Source: Micromonospora inaquosa (lineage in GTDB: Bacteria > Actinomycetota > Actinomycetes > Mycobacteriales > Micromonosporaceae). From it: 59,563 nucleotides of DNA. Shown piece after piece: positions 42,645 to 52,061 of the stretch (positions are counted from its first letter, which is position 1; each line of letters begins with the position of its first letter). A model generated the notes under the pieces. It did not search any database. It was not told the DNA's origin and was given only the letters and a program-made list of their open reading frames with translations. The translations under genes and the position numbers were made by a program. The DNA is taken from the NCBI RefSeq assembly GCF_003857055.1, contig NZ_QGSZ01000201.1:1-59563 (forward strand), in the 5' to 3' direction.

Positions 42645-45005
42645 ATGTCCGAGACCTTGGCCGCCGACGGCGGCGGGCTTTCCCTTACCGGAAGCAATGT
42701 CACCTACGTCGTCATCGCTGCGGTTGTCGCGCTGGTGGCGCTCGGTTTCGCTGCCGCCCTGACAAAAACGGTGCTGGCCGCTGGTAAGGGCACCGAGAAA
42801 ATGCAGGAGATCTCGGGGGCGGTCCAGGAGGGCGCCTCGGCCTACCTGCTCCGTCAATTCCGCACCCTGGCGATCTTCGTCGTCGTCGCCGTCGTACTGC
42901 TCTTCCTGCTCCCGGTGCACGACACCGATGGCAGCGAGCTCGCGGTGAAGATCGGCCGCTCGCTCTTCTTCGTGGTGGGCGCTCTGTTCAGCGCGTTCAT
43001 CGGCGGGGCGGGCATGTGGCTGGCCACCCGGGCCAACCTGCGCGTGGCCGCCGCCGCGAGGGAGCGAGCAGGTGGCCGCGAGGCGGCCATGAAGATCGCT
43101 TTCCGAACAGGTGGCGTCGTCGGCTTCCTCACCGTCGGCCTCGGCCTCTTCGGAGCGGCGCTGGTCGTCCTCGTGTACCGGGTTGACGCGCCGACCGTGC
43201 TGGAGGGCTTCGGCTTCGGCGCCGCGCTGCTCGCGATGTTCATGCGGGTCGGCGGCGGCATCTTCACCAAGGCCGCCGACGTCGGCGCCGACCTGGTCGG
43301 CAAGGTCGAGCAGGGCATCCCCGAGGACGACCCGCGCAACGCCGCCACCATCGCCGACAACGTCGGCGACAACGTGGGTGACTGCGCCGGCATGGCCGCC
43401 GACCTGTTCGAGTCGTACGCGGTGACGCTGGTCGCCGCGCTGATCCTCGGCCGCGCCGCGTTCGGCGAGGAGGGCCTGGTCTTCCCGCTGATCATCTCCA
43501 CCATCGGCGTGCTGATCGCGATCGTCGGCGTCTTCATCACCCGGCTGCGCGCGTCCGACCGCAATGCCCTGACCGCGATCAACCGGGCGTTCTACCTGTC
43601 CGCGGCGCTCTCCGCCGTGCTGGTGGCGATCGCCGCCTACGCGTACCTGCCGGCGACCTTCGGCGAGTTCGACAGCGGCCTCACCGACGCCCCGGGCAAC
43701 CCGCGGCTGGTGGCCATCGGCGCGGTCGTGATCGGCATCGTGCTGGCCGGCGCGATCCAGGCGTTGACCGGCTACTTCACCGAGACCAACCGGCGGCCGG
43801 TGCAGGACATCGGCAAGAGCTCGCAGACCGGTGCGGCGACCGTGATCCTGGCCGGCATCAGCATCGGGCTGGAGTCGGCGGTCTACTCGGCGCTGCTGAT
43901 CGGCGCCGGTGTCTTCGGCGCCTTCCTCCTCGGCGGCAGCTCCATCACGCTGTCGCTGTTCGCGGTGGCACTGGCCGGCACCGGCCTGCTCACCACGGTC
44001 GGCGTGATCGTCGCGATGGACACCTTCGGGCCGATCTCCGACAACGCCCAGGGCATCGCCGAGATGTCCGGCGACATCGACGAGCACGGCGCTCGCACGC
44101 TCACCGAGCTGGACGCGGTCGGCAACACCACCAAGGCGATCACCAAGGGCATCGCGATCGCCACGGCGGTGCTCGCCGCGACGGCGCTGTTCGGCTCGTA
44201 CACCGACTCGCTCCGCAGCGCGTACGCGACTGCTGGCGTGAACGACGTCGGCAACGAGATCCTCAACGCGCTGAACGTGGCGAACCCGCGCAACCTGGTC
44301 GGCCTGATCATCGGGGCGGCGGTGGTCTTCCTCTTCTCCGGTCTGGCCATCAACGCGGTGTCCCGCTCCGCCGGGGCCGTGGTGATGGAGGTCCGCCGGC
44401 AGTTCCGTGAGCTGCCCGGCATCATGGACGGCACCCAGCGCCCGGAGTACGGCAAGGTCGTCGACATCTGCACCCGGGACGCGCAGCGCGAGCTGATGAC
44501 CCCCGGCCTGCTCGCCATCCTGGCGCCGATCGCTGTCGGTTTCGGCCTCGGGCCCGGCGCGCTCGCCGCGTACCTGGCCGGTGCGATCGGTGCCGGCACC
44601 CTGATGGCGGTGTTCCTGTCCAACTCCGGTGGGGCCTGGGACAACGCCAAGAAGCTGGTCGAGGACGGCGCGTACGGCGGCAAGGGCTCCGAGTCGCACG
44701 CGGCCACGGTCATCGGCGACACCGTCGGTGACCCGTTCAAGGACACCGCCGGCCCGGCGATCAACCCGCTGATCAAGGTGATGAACCTGGTCTCGCTGCT
44801 GATCGCGCCCGCCGTGGTGGCCTGGAGCGTCGGCGACGACCGCAACGTCGGCCTGCGCGTCGGCATCGCGCTGGTCGCGACGCTGATCATCGTGGCGTCG
44901 GTGGTGTTCAGCAAGCGCAAGGGCATCGCGATGTCCGACTCGGACGCCGATGGCAACACCGGCGCGGGCAGCACCGATCACCGCCCGGAGACGGTCAACG
45001 CCTGA
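42645..45005 (+). CDS. hppA: Membrane-bound proton-translocating pyrophosphatase, K+-independent type
   Basis: 786 residues from the ATG at 42645 with AGGAGG upstream. About 16 membrane helices. The pyrophosphate-binding signature DVGADLVGKVE is at residues 212-222. Mg-binding Asp clusters are in NVGDNVGDCAGMAADLFESY and, near the C-terminus, GDTVGDPFKDTAGPAINPL. The K+-dependence position has Lys (VGNTTKAITKG, Lys near 497), which in this family marks potassium-independent H+ pumps; K+-dependent enzymes have Ala. It uses PPi from biosynthesis to build proton-motive force. Confidence 0.97.
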   Translation: MSETLAADGGGLSLTGSNVTYVVIAAVVALVALGFAAALTKTVLAAGKGTEKMQEISGAVQEGASAYLLRQFRTLAIFVVVAVVLLFLLPVHDTDGSELAVKIGRSLFFVVGALFSAFIGGAGMWLATRANLRVAAAARERAGGREAAMKIAFRTGGVVGFLTVGLGLFGAALVVLVYRVDAPTVLEGFGFGAALLAMFMRVGGGIFTKAADVGADLVGKVEQGIPEDDPRNAATIADNVGDNVGDCAGMAADLFESYAVTLVAALILGRAAFGEEGLVFPLIISTIGVLIAIVGVFITRLRASDRNALTAINRAFYLSAALSAVLVAIAAYAYLPATFGEFDSGLTDAPGNPRLVAIGAVVIGIVLAGAIQALTGYFTETNRRPVQDIGKSSQTGAATVILAGISIGLESAVYSALLIGAGVFGAFLLGGSSITLSLFAVALAGTGLLTTVGVIVAMDTFGPISDNAQGIAEMSGDIDEHGARTLTELDAVGNTTKAITKGIAIATAVLAATALFGSYTDSLRSAYATAGVNDVGNEILNALNVANPRNLVGLIIGAAVVFLFSGLAINAVSRSAGAVVMEVRRQFRELPGIMDGTQRPEYGKVVDICTRDAQRELMTPGLLAILAPIAVGFGLGPGALAAYLAGAIGAGTLMAVFLSNSGGAWDNAKKLVEDGAYGGKGSESHAATVIGDTVGDPFKDTAGPAINPLIKVMNLVSLLIAPAVVAWSVGDDRNVGLRVGIALVATLIIVASVVFSKRKGIAMSDSDADGNTGAGSTDHRPETVNA

Positions 45006-45056
45006 CCCAGGAACGGCCCGGTGCCACACCTGGCCAAAGGCCGTACGCTGCAACGC

Positions 45057-45596
45057 ATGCGTACGTGCCGGGCGTCTGCCGCCGGAAAGCTCACGGTGGT
45101 CCTGGCCACGATCGTCGTCCTGGCCGGCTGTAGCAGCGGCCCCAGCCCACGAGCCTGGGCGGCCTCGGTCTGCGGCGCGCTCACCCCGTGGCGCTCCGAG
45201 ATCAACAAGCTGACCAGCAGCACCGACGAGCAGATGACCGCACAGACCACGCCGGCGCAGGCCAAGGAGAACCTGGTGCGGCTCTTCGATGGGGCGGAGC
45301 AGGCCAGCGAGGCCGCGCGCCGCAAGGTGGAGAAGGCGGGCATCCCGGAGACCGACAACGGCGAGGCCATCTCCGCGGGCTTCCGCAGTTCGCTCGGGAA
45401 GATGCGGGACGCCTACGGCCGCGCCCGGGACACCATCGACGGCCTGGGCACCGGTGAGCCGACAGTCTTCTACGACGGCGTGCGCGCCGCGGTGGAGACC
45501 CTCAACAAGGAGTACGACGCCAGCGCGCTGGACACCAGCAAACTCAACTCCGAGGAGTTGAAACAGGCATTCGACGAGGTGCCGGAGTGTCGCTGA
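45057..45596 (+). CDS. Putative lipoprotein
   Basis: 179 residues from the ATG at 45057; an in-frame start 36 bases earlier is possible. The signal peptide (KLTVVLATIVVLAGCSSGPS) has an LAGC lipobox, so lipid attachment at Cys25 or so and anchoring to the outer face of the membrane are expected. The mature part is helical with possible coiled-coil segments (AKENLVRLFDGAEQASEAARR) and contains a Cys pair near its ends. Function unknown. Overlaps the next gene by 10 bases. Confidence 0.85.
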   Translation: MRTCRASAAGKLTVVLATIVVLAGCSSGPSPRAWAASVCGALTPWRSEINKLTSSTDEQMTAQTTPAQAKENLVRLFDGAEQASEAARRKVEKAGIPETDNGEAISAGFRSSLGKMRDAYGRARDTIDGLGTGEPTVFYDGVRAAVETLNKEYDASALDTSKLNSEELKQAFDEVPECR

Positions 45597-46333
45597 GCGG
45601 GCTCGGTGACACCGGGAAGGCGCAGCCGCCCCCGGCGCTGTTTCCCGCGCCCGAATCCGACACGCCCACCCCCGGGCGACGCCGCGGCGGCGCGCGGCAG
45701 AACCTCCCCGCGCAGAGCAGCTCCCCTCAGCAGGCCCCGGTCCAGAGCGACGACGCGGGCCGGCAACTTGTCTTCTTCGGCGCGGACGCGGCCGAACCCA
45801 CCGTCGCCGACCTCGCCGGGCTGCTCGCCGGGCCCGCTGAGGTGGTCCGGATGGGCGGCACCGCCCGTCTCTCGGTGCAGGTGGACGCCGCGTGGCGGGT
45901 GCACGTGCTCGTCGCCGAACTGGCGTCGCGCGGGCTGGCGGCGAGCTGGGAGCCGATCGAAGGCGAGCGACACGCCGTTCGTACGTCGTACACCCGGATC
46001 TTGAAGCCGCTCGCGGCCGCCTGGCTGCACGGTTCGACGAAACGCCCGCCGGCTGCCTTTCATCTGACCGGCCGGCGGTTGCGGCTGTGGCTCGCCGCCG
46101 CCGGTACGCCGGAGCCTCCCGACTGCCTCCTGTTGCGGCTGGGCCCCGACGACAAGGAGTGTTGGGAGTCGATCGGCGTCGCGCTCGCGGCGACCGGACT
46201 GGCCGGGACGCTGCTCGGCCCGGCTGACGGCGGCCCGGCCTACCGGATCACCAGCCGCCGCCGGTTGGCCCGGCTGGCCGAACTGGTCGGCGAACCGCCG
46301 CGAGCAGCACCACCGGAAGCCTGGCCGGTCTGA
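45587..46333 (+). CDS. Conserved actinobacterial protein of unknown function
   Basis: 248 residues from a GTG overlapping the lipoprotein gene by 10 bases. The first 55 residues are Pro/Gln-rich and probably disordered. The remainder is alpha/beta (AGLLAGPAEVVRMGGTARLS, VLVAELASRGLAASWEPIEG) and includes HLTGRRLRLWLAAAG. No catalytic motif or membrane segment. Position just upstream of topA is conserved in my recollection of Streptomyces and Micromonospora maps, which hints at a chromosome-related role but proves nothing. Confidence 0.75.
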   Translation: MSLSGLGDTGKAQPPPALFPAPESDTPTPGRRRGGARQNLPAQSSSPQQAPVQSDDAGRQLVFFGADAAEPTVADLAGLLAGPAEVVRMGGTARLSVQVDAAWRVHVLVAELASRGLAASWEPIEGERHAVRTSYTRILKPLAAAWLHGSTKRPPAAFHLTGRRLRLWLAAAGTPEPPDCLLLRLGPDDKECWESIGVALAATGLAGTLLGPADGGPAYRITSRRRLARLAELVGEPPRAAPPEAWPV

Positions 46334-46679
46334 CCCTCGGCGTGGGGTCGGGGCTGCGGCGTCCGGGTGTCCGGTGCCGGACAGCTGGCGGGTTGATCCA
46401 GGCGGAAAACGGGCGGGTCGGACCTCGGTCGTGAGCCCGCCATCGTCACAGTGACCCGCTTGGAGCCCTACCCACGGTGTACGGTGGCGCCGTCCGGCAG
46501 TGCCGAACGGGGCGGGGCGGTGGCGACCGCCGCGTCGAAGCGGTTTGCGGCCCGCGAAACCCGAATCGCGGGCGACGCGTTACGTTGGACATCCGGACCG
46601 CCGGTGCTACGGCGGGGTCGAGAACGGTCGCTGTCCGGGGGCCGGCAGGCCACGAGCAGGAGTGAGGTCGGGGAGAGAC
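46334..46679. other. Region upstream of topA
   Basis: 346 bases, with GGGGAG just before the topA GTG. A TACGGT box at 46490-46495 could be a -10 element, but no -35 box is correctly spaced. Supercoiling-sensitive control of topA would be expected to act here. No gene is visible. Confidence 0.4.
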
Positions 46680-49550
46680 GTGCCAAGTAACGCTGGAACC
46701 ACCCGTCTGGTCATCGTCGAGTCACCGGCGAAGGCCAAGACGATCTCGGGCTACCTTGGCCCGGGGTACGTCGTGGAGGCCAGCTTCGGTCACGTCCGCG
46801 ACCTGCCGCGCAACGCCGCCGACGTGCCGGCCAAATACAAGAAGGAGCCCTGGGCTCGACTTGGGGTGGACGTCGACAACGGCTTCCACGCGCTCTACGT
46901 CGTCTCCGCCGACCGCAAGCAGCAGATCAGCAAGCTGGTGAAGCTGGCCAAGGAGGTCGACGAGATCTTCCTGGCGACGGATGAGGACCGCGAGGGCGAG
47001 GCGATCGCCTGGCACCTGGTCGAGACGCTCAAGCCCAAGGTGCCGGTCAAGCGGATGGTCTTCCACGAGATCACCAAGCCGGCGATCCAGGCGGCGGTGG
47101 CCAACCCCCGGGAGATCGACCGTGACCTGGTCGACGCCCAGGAGGCGCGCCGGATCCTCGACCGCCTGTACGGCTACGAGGTCTCCCCGGTGCTGTGGAA
47201 GAAGGTCATGCCGCGGCTCTCGGCAGGCCGGGTGCAGTCCGTGGCGACCCGCATCGTGGTCGAGCGGGAACGGCAGCGGATGGCCTTCCGCACCGCCGAA
47301 TACTGGGACATTCTGGCCACCCTCGCGGTGGCCAACGCGGGCGAGGGTCCGCGAAACTTCAACGCCACCCTGATCGCCTTGAACGGCGACCGGATCGCCA
47401 CCGGTAAGGACTTCGAGCCGACCACCGGTCGGGTCCGGGCCGGCGCCGGCGTCGTGCACCTCGACGAGAGCGGTGCCCGGGGTCTCGCGGCCCGCCTGGA
47501 GGGGCGGCCGTTCACCGTCACCCGGGTCGAGGAGAAGCCCTACCGCCGTCGCCCGTACGCGCCGTTCATCACCTCGACCCTCCAGCAGGAGGCGGCCCGC
47601 AAGCTGCGCCTGTCCTCGCAGCAGACGATGCGCACCGCGCAGCGCCTGTACGAAAACGGTTACATCACCTATATGCGTACCGACTCGGTCAACCTGTCGG
47701 AGACCGCCATCTCGGCGGCCCGCCGACAGATCGTCGAGCTGTACGGCGAGCGCAGCGTTCCGCCGGAGCCGCGCCGCTACACCGGCAAGGTGAAGAACGC
47801 GCAGGAAGCGCACGAGGCGATCCGCCCGGCGGGGGACAACTTCCGTACCCCGGGCGAGGTGGCCAAGGAGCTGTCCGCGGAGGAGTTCAAGCTCTATGAG
47901 CTGATCTGGCGGCGCACCATCGCCTCGCAGATGACCGACGCGGTCGGCTCCAGCGTGTCGGTGCGGATCCGGGCGGTCTCCACCGCGCAGGAGGAAGCCG
48001 ACTTCGGCGCGACCGGCAAGACCATCACCGACCCGGGCTTCCTGCGCGCGTACGTCGAGTCCAGCGACGACGAGAACGCCGAGGCCGAGGACGCCGAGCG
48101 TCGGCTGCCCACCCTGGTCAAGGACCAGCCGCTGACCGCCGACGAGCTGGCCGCTCAGGGCCACCACACCCAGCCGCCGTCGCGCTACACCGAGGCGTCG
48201 CTGGTCAAGGCCCTGGAAGAGCTGGGCATCGGCCGCCCGTCCACCTACGCGTCGATCATGCAGACGATCCAGGACCGGGGGTACGTCACCAAGCGCGGTC
48301 AGGCGATGATCCCGACCTTCCTGGCCTTCGCGGTGATCGGGCTGATGGAGCGGCACTACCCCCGCCTGATCGACTACGACTTCACCGCCACCATGGAGAA
48401 CGAGCTGGACGAGATCGCCGGCGGTGACCATGCCGCCGTCGACTTCCTCACCGCGTTCTACTTCGGCAGCTCCAACGGTGCCGGCGACCAGGACATCGCT
48501 CGTTCCGGCGGGCTCAAGAAGCTGGTCACCGAGAACCTCAGCGACATCGACGCCCGCAGCGTCAACTCGATCCCGCTCTTCACCGACGACGACGGTCGCG
48601 AGGTCGTGGTGCGGGTCGGCCGCTACGGGCCGTACCTGCAACGGGAGCTGCCCGGCGGCGAGCAGCCGGCGGCGGCGGCTTCGGGCGAGGGCGAGGAGGG
48701 CGGCACCCAGGGTGACCGGGCGCCGATCCCCGAGGGCCTGGCCCCGGACGAGCTGACCCCGGAGAAGGTGCACGAGCTGTTCCTCGGCGGCAGCGGCGAG
48801 CGCAAGCTCGGTGACGACCCCGCCACCGGTGAGCCGATCGTGCTGAAGTCCGGCCGGTTCGGCCCGTACGTGTCCAGCGGTGAGCGCAAGTCGTCGCTGC
48901 TGCGGACGCAGACCCCCGACTCGCTGACCCTGGAGGATGCGCTCAAGCTGCTCAGCCTTCCCCGGCTGATCGGTGTCGCGCCGGACGGCGTCGAGGTCTT
49001 CGCGAACAACGGTCGCTACGGCCCGTACGTGAAGCGGGGCGAGGAGTTCCGGTCGCTCGAGTCCGAGGAGCAGATGTTCACGGTTGGCCTGGACGAGGCG
49101 CTGGCGCTGCTGGCCGCCCCGAAGGCCCGTGGACGGCGCGCCGCGGCACCGCCGTTGCGCGAGATGGGCGTGGACCCGGCGACCGAGAAGCCGTTGGTGA
49201 TCAAGGACGGCCGGTTCGGCCCGTACGTGACCGACGGCGAGTTCAACGCGTCGCTGCGGCGCGGGCAGACGCCGGAGGCGTTGAGCCTCGAGGAAGCGTC
49301 CGAGATGCTGGCTGAGAAGCGGGCGAAGGGTCCGGCGCCGCGGAAGAAGGCGGCGGCGAAGAAGGCCCCCGCGAAGAAGGCCGCGGCCACCAAGAAGACG
49401 GCCGCCGCCAGTAAGTCCACGGCCGCGAAGAAGACCACCACGGCGAAGGCCACCACTGCGGCCAAGACGACGGCTGCGAAGGCGACGGCGGCCAAGAAGG
49501 CCCCGGCGAAGAAGGCCGCCCCGCGCAAGGCCGCCACCAGCACCGAGTAA
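46680..49550 (+). CDS. topA: DNA topoisomerase I
   Basis: 956 residues from a GTG at 46680 with GGGGAG upstream; an in-frame extension to 46500 is low-complexity and was excluded. TOPRIM motifs are LVIVESPAKAKTISGYLG and LATDEDREGEAIAWHLVE. The catalytic Tyr is in GYITYMRTDSVNLS (about Tyr331). Instead of zinc fingers the C-terminus has four repeats built around GR(Y/F)GPYV, then a Lys/Ala-rich tail (KKAAAKKAPAKKAAATKK), both typical of actinobacterial TopA and linked to processivity. It relaxes negative supercoils. Confidence 0.97.
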   Translation: MPSNAGTTRLVIVESPAKAKTISGYLGPGYVVEASFGHVRDLPRNAADVPAKYKKEPWARLGVDVDNGFHALYVVSADRKQQISKLVKLAKEVDEIFLATDEDREGEAIAWHLVETLKPKVPVKRMVFHEITKPAIQAAVANPREIDRDLVDAQEARRILDRLYGYEVSPVLWKKVMPRLSAGRVQSVATRIVVERERQRMAFRTAEYWDILATLAVANAGEGPRNFNATLIALNGDRIATGKDFEPTTGRVRAGAGVVHLDESGARGLAARLEGRPFTVTRVEEKPYRRRPYAPFITSTLQQEAARKLRLSSQQTMRTAQRLYENGYITYMRTDSVNLSETAISAARRQIVELYGERSVPPEPRRYTGKVKNAQEAHEAIRPAGDNFRTPGEVAKELSAEEFKLYELIWRRTIASQMTDAVGSSVSVRIRAVSTAQEEADFGATGKTITDPGFLRAYVESSDDENAEAEDAERRLPTLVKDQPLTADELAAQGHHTQPPSRYTEASLVKALEELGIGRPSTYASIMQTIQDRGYVTKRGQAMIPTFLAFAVIGLMERHYPRLIDYDFTATMENELDEIAGGDHAAVDFLTAFYFGSSNGAGDQDIARSGGLKKLVTENLSDIDARSVNSIPLFTDDDGREVVVRVGRYGPYLQRELPGGEQPAAAASGEGEEGGTQGDRAPIPEGLAPDELTPEKVHELFLGGSGERKLGDDPATGEPIVLKSGRFGPYVSSGERKSSLLRTQTPDSLTLEDALKLLSLPRLIGVAPDGVEVFANNGRYGPYVKRGEEFRSLESEEQMFTVGLDEALALLAAPKARGRRAAAPPLREMGVDPATEKPLVIKDGRFGPYVTDGEFNASLRRGQTPEALSLEEASEMLAEKRAKGPAPRKKAAAKKAPAKKAAATKKTAAASKSTAAKKTTTAKATTAAKTTAAKATAAKKAPAKKAAPRKAATSTE

Positions 49551-49573
49551 ACCGCGCTTCGCCCCGATCTGTT

Positions 49574-49626
49574 GTAGATCTTGGACAGTTTCCGTTCCGT
49601 CAAGACGGAAACTGTCCAAGATCTAC
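49574..49626. terminator. Perfect 22-bp inverted repeat after topA
   Basis: Arms 49574-49595 and 49605-49626 are perfect complements around a 9-base loop; the arm begins GTAGATCTTGGACAG. It starts 24 bases after the topA stop. It could terminate transcription, but it is much longer and less GC-rich than other terminators in the window and may belong to a dispersed palindrome family. Confidence 0.8.
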
Positions 49627-49644
49627 GCCCGTTGGCCCTGCTTG

Positions 49645-49770
49645 GGCGGCGGGGAGGCATTCCGGGTACGGCTGACGAACCGCTACGGCCGTACTCCGTT
49701 GACCATTGGTGCCGCCACTGTCGCCGTCGGCGACCAGCGGGCGGCCCTCACCTTCGACGGCGTCGAACGC
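49645..49770 (+). pseudogene. Fragment of an SGNH/GDSL hydrolase-type gene
   Basis: The plus-strand frame reads FRVRLTNRYGRTPLTIGAAT, then VAVGDQRAALTFDGVE. It resembles the N-terminal beta domain of secreted SGNH/GDSL hydrolases (RLSNxFGTxPLxIGAATVA). No start codon context, catalytic GDS block or C-terminal part follows, and the frame degenerates after about 40 codons. A short relic in the convergent gap. Confidence 0.55.
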
Positions 49771-49863
49771 GGTGTCGGCCATGGCCGACGCGGTGCACCT
49801 GGACGACCTCGCCCTCTAGCGCGCGTTCGACAACTCGCGGCCGGCGCGCACCGCCGGGGGTCA

Positions 49864-51186
49864 TCAGGCCCCGAGGATGTGGTTCAGGTGGGGGTTGGTG
49901 AAGATGCGGTGGGGGTCGAGGCGGTCGCGGACTGCCTGGAAGTCCGGGAAGCGGGGGTAGGCAGTGGCCAGCGAGGCGGCGTCGCGGTAGTGCAGCTTGC
50001 CCCAGTGTGGGCGACCGCCCAGCCCCGTGGCCACGTCCTCGAAGGCCCGGAAGTACGGCTCGTGCGGCATGCCGACGTACTGGTGTACGGCGATGTAGGC
50101 GTTGTCCCGGCCGTAGCCGTGCGACAGCCAGATGTCGTCGGGGGCGGTGAATCGCACCTCCACCGGGAAGAGCACCTTGAACGGCAGGCCGTCCACGATG
50201 CGTTGGAGCGCGGCGAGTGCCTCCGGTAACGCCTCGCGGGGCAGGCCGTACTCCATCTCCATGAAGCGGACCCGGCGCGGGGTGCAGAAGACCCGGTCGG
50301 AGCGGCCGGTGTACTGGCGTTCGGTGAGGGCGCGCGCGGAGACTGCGCTGATTCCGGGGGCCAGCGCGGGCACGGCTCGGCCGAGTCGGCAGGCCCCGGC
50401 GAAGACCGTGTTGGACAGGAAGTCGTCGTCCATCCAGCCGCGCCAACGGGACAGCGGCCGGTCGTTGACGGGTACCCGGTCGTTGGCCTTGACCTGGACC
50501 CGGGTCGTGTACGGGAACCAGTAGAACTCGACGTGGTCGTGCCGGCCGATCAGTTCGGGCAGTTCGCCGAGCACGTCGGCCAGTTCGGCTGGGCGTTCGT
50601 GGGCGCGCAGGACGAAGGCGTCCACGCAGCGCAGGGTCACCTCGACCAGGACGCCGAGTGCGCCGAGTGACACCCGGGCGGCGGCGAGGACGTCGGGATG
50701 TTCGTCGGCGGTGCAGTGCAGCACCTCGCCGGTGCCGGTGACCAGGGTGATCGCCTCGACGAAGGTGGAGAGGCACCCGTAGCCGGCGCCGGTGCCGTGG
50801 GTGCCGGTGGAGATCGCGCCGGCGACGGTCTGCGCGTCGATGTCGCCGAGGTTGGGCAGCGCGAGGCCGTGCCGGGCGAGCAGGCCGTTGAGGGCGTGCA
50901 GGGTCATTCCCGCCGGCACGGTGACGAGCCGTTGGGCGACGTCCACGCTGACCATGGTGTCCAGTTCGGACAGGTCCATCCGACGGTCGTCGGCCAGTGC
51001 GACGGCGGTGAACGAGTGGCCGCTGCCCGTCACCCGGATCCGAGCGCCGTCGGCCACGGCAGATCGGACGGCTTCTGCGACGTCGGTCGGCGAGCCGGGG
51101 CGCAGGATCGCGCTGGCGCTGCCACGCTGGTTCCCGGCCCAGTTGGACCATCCAACCCTGGGCGGTGTGGTGCGGACCATGCGCAC
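49864..51186 (-). CDS. D-arabinono-1,4-lactone oxidase-type FAD-linked oxidoreductase
   Basis: 440 residues; a second ATG six bases later is equally good. The PCMH FAD-binding domain spans residues 25-190 (RPGSPTDVAEAVRSAVADG, then RIRVTGSGHSFTAVALADD with the His used for covalent flavin linkage in this family, and VAGAISTGTHGTGAGYG). The C-terminal ALO domain ends in GGRPHWGKLHYRDAASLA. Members oxidise aldonolactones or alditols with oxygen, making hydrogen peroxide. Divergent from a TetR gene, with half-sites for a possible operator between them. Confidence 0.92.
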   Translation of the reverse strand: MRMVRTTPPRVGWSNWAGNQRGSASAILRPGSPTDVAEAVRSAVADGARIRVTGSGHSFTAVALADDRRMDLSELDTMVSVDVAQRLVTVPAGMTLHALNGLLARHGLALPNLGDIDAQTVAGAISTGTHGTGAGYGCLSTFVEAITLVTGTGEVLHCTADEHPDVLAAARVSLGALGVLVEVTLRCVDAFVLRAHERPAELADVLGELPELIGRHDHVEFYWFPYTTRVQVKANDRVPVNDRPLSRWRGWMDDDFLSNTVFAGACRLGRAVPALAPGISAVSARALTERQYTGRSDRVFCTPRRVRFMEMEYGLPREALPEALAALQRIVDGLPFKVLFPVEVRFTAPDDIWLSHGYGRDNAYIAVHQYVGMPHEPYFRAFEDVATGLGGRPHWGKLHYRDAASLATAYPRFPDFQAVRDRLDPHRIFTNPHLNHILGA

Positions 51187-51192
51187 TCCTCA

Positions 51193-51216
51193 TTCATGAA
51201 TATGAACTGACTTCAT
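51193..51216. promoter_or_regulatory. Candidate operator between the lactone oxidase and TetR genes
   Basis: Three alternating half-sites TTCAT-(4)-ATGAA-(5)-TTCAT lie 7 bases upstream of the lactone oxidase start. AT-rich palindromes in a GC-rich intergenic region next to a divergent TetR gene are a usual operator arrangement. Confidence 0.5.
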
Positions 51217-51328
51217 ATCAGGAACGTTCTAGCTGGTAAATACCGCAATTGCGATCCGCTCGTTGTACCGGTAGTCACGGACTCGTGACGTGGAGATATG
51301 TTCATCCGTCGAAGGGGGGTGGCGCAGA

Positions 51329-52012
51329 GTGTCCACACCAGCCGCCACGACCGGGCCGCTGCGCCGCGTACCGGTGCAAGGTCGAAGTGTCGCGCGGGTA
51401 CAGCGCATGTTGGATGCCTGCGCCGAACTCGTCGACGAGGTGGGGTACGAGGGACTGACCACCACCCTGCTCGCCGAGCGGGCCGAGGTGGCGATCGGGT
51501 CGGTCTACCAGTTCTTTCCGGACAAACGGGCGATCGTGCAGGCGTTGACCCTGCGGACCATGGAGTCCTACCTCCAGCGCCTCGACGAGCGGTTCGCGTC
51601 CGACGAGATGACCCACTGGTGGGATGGCGTCGACGCGGGCATCGACGAGTACATCACGATGCACCGCACCGTCCCCGGCTTCCGTACCCTGCACTTCGGC
51701 GACGTGGTCGACCTGCACCTGCTCGACGAGCAGCGGGACAACAACGGCGTGATCGCCGACCAGTTGGCCCGGGTGCTCACCGAGCGTTTCGGGCTCACCG
51801 ACGTACCCAAACTGCGCTTCGTGCTGGAGATCGCGGTCGAGGCGGCGGACGCGCTGATCAAACTCGCGTTCCGTCGGAAGTCCGACGGCGACGAGCGGGT
51901 GCTGCTGGAGGCGAAGGCGCTGATCCGGGAGTACCTGCACCGCCAGGTCGACGGCCCGGACAGCGGCCGGTCCACCGTCGGGAAGCAAGCCGAGGTGGCC
52001 CCGGCCGTCTGA
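51329..52012 (+). CDS. TetR family transcriptional regulator
   Basis: 227 residues from a GTG at 51329 with GGGGGG upstream. The helix-turn-helix domain is RVQRMLDACAELVDEVGYEG followed by TTLLAERAEVAIGSVYQFFP and DKRAIVQALTLRTMESYL. The C-terminal domain is helical with no known ligand pattern. The divergent lactone oxidase gene and the half-sites at 51193-51216 are the likely target. Confidence 0.92.
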   Translation: MSTPAATTGPLRRVPVQGRSVARVQRMLDACAELVDEVGYEGLTTTLLAERAEVAIGSVYQFFPDKRAIVQALTLRTMESYLQRLDERFASDEMTHWWDGVDAGIDEYITMHRTVPGFRTLHFGDVVDLHLLDEQRDNNGVIADQLARVLTERFGLTDVPKLRFVLEIAVEAADALIKLAFRRKSDGDERVLLEAKALIREYLHRQVDGPDSGRSTVGKQAEVAPAV

Positions 52013-52061
52013 GTCGACGCGGGCGCGGGTCTCGGCCGGCGGCGGGGGCGGCTGCCCGGCT

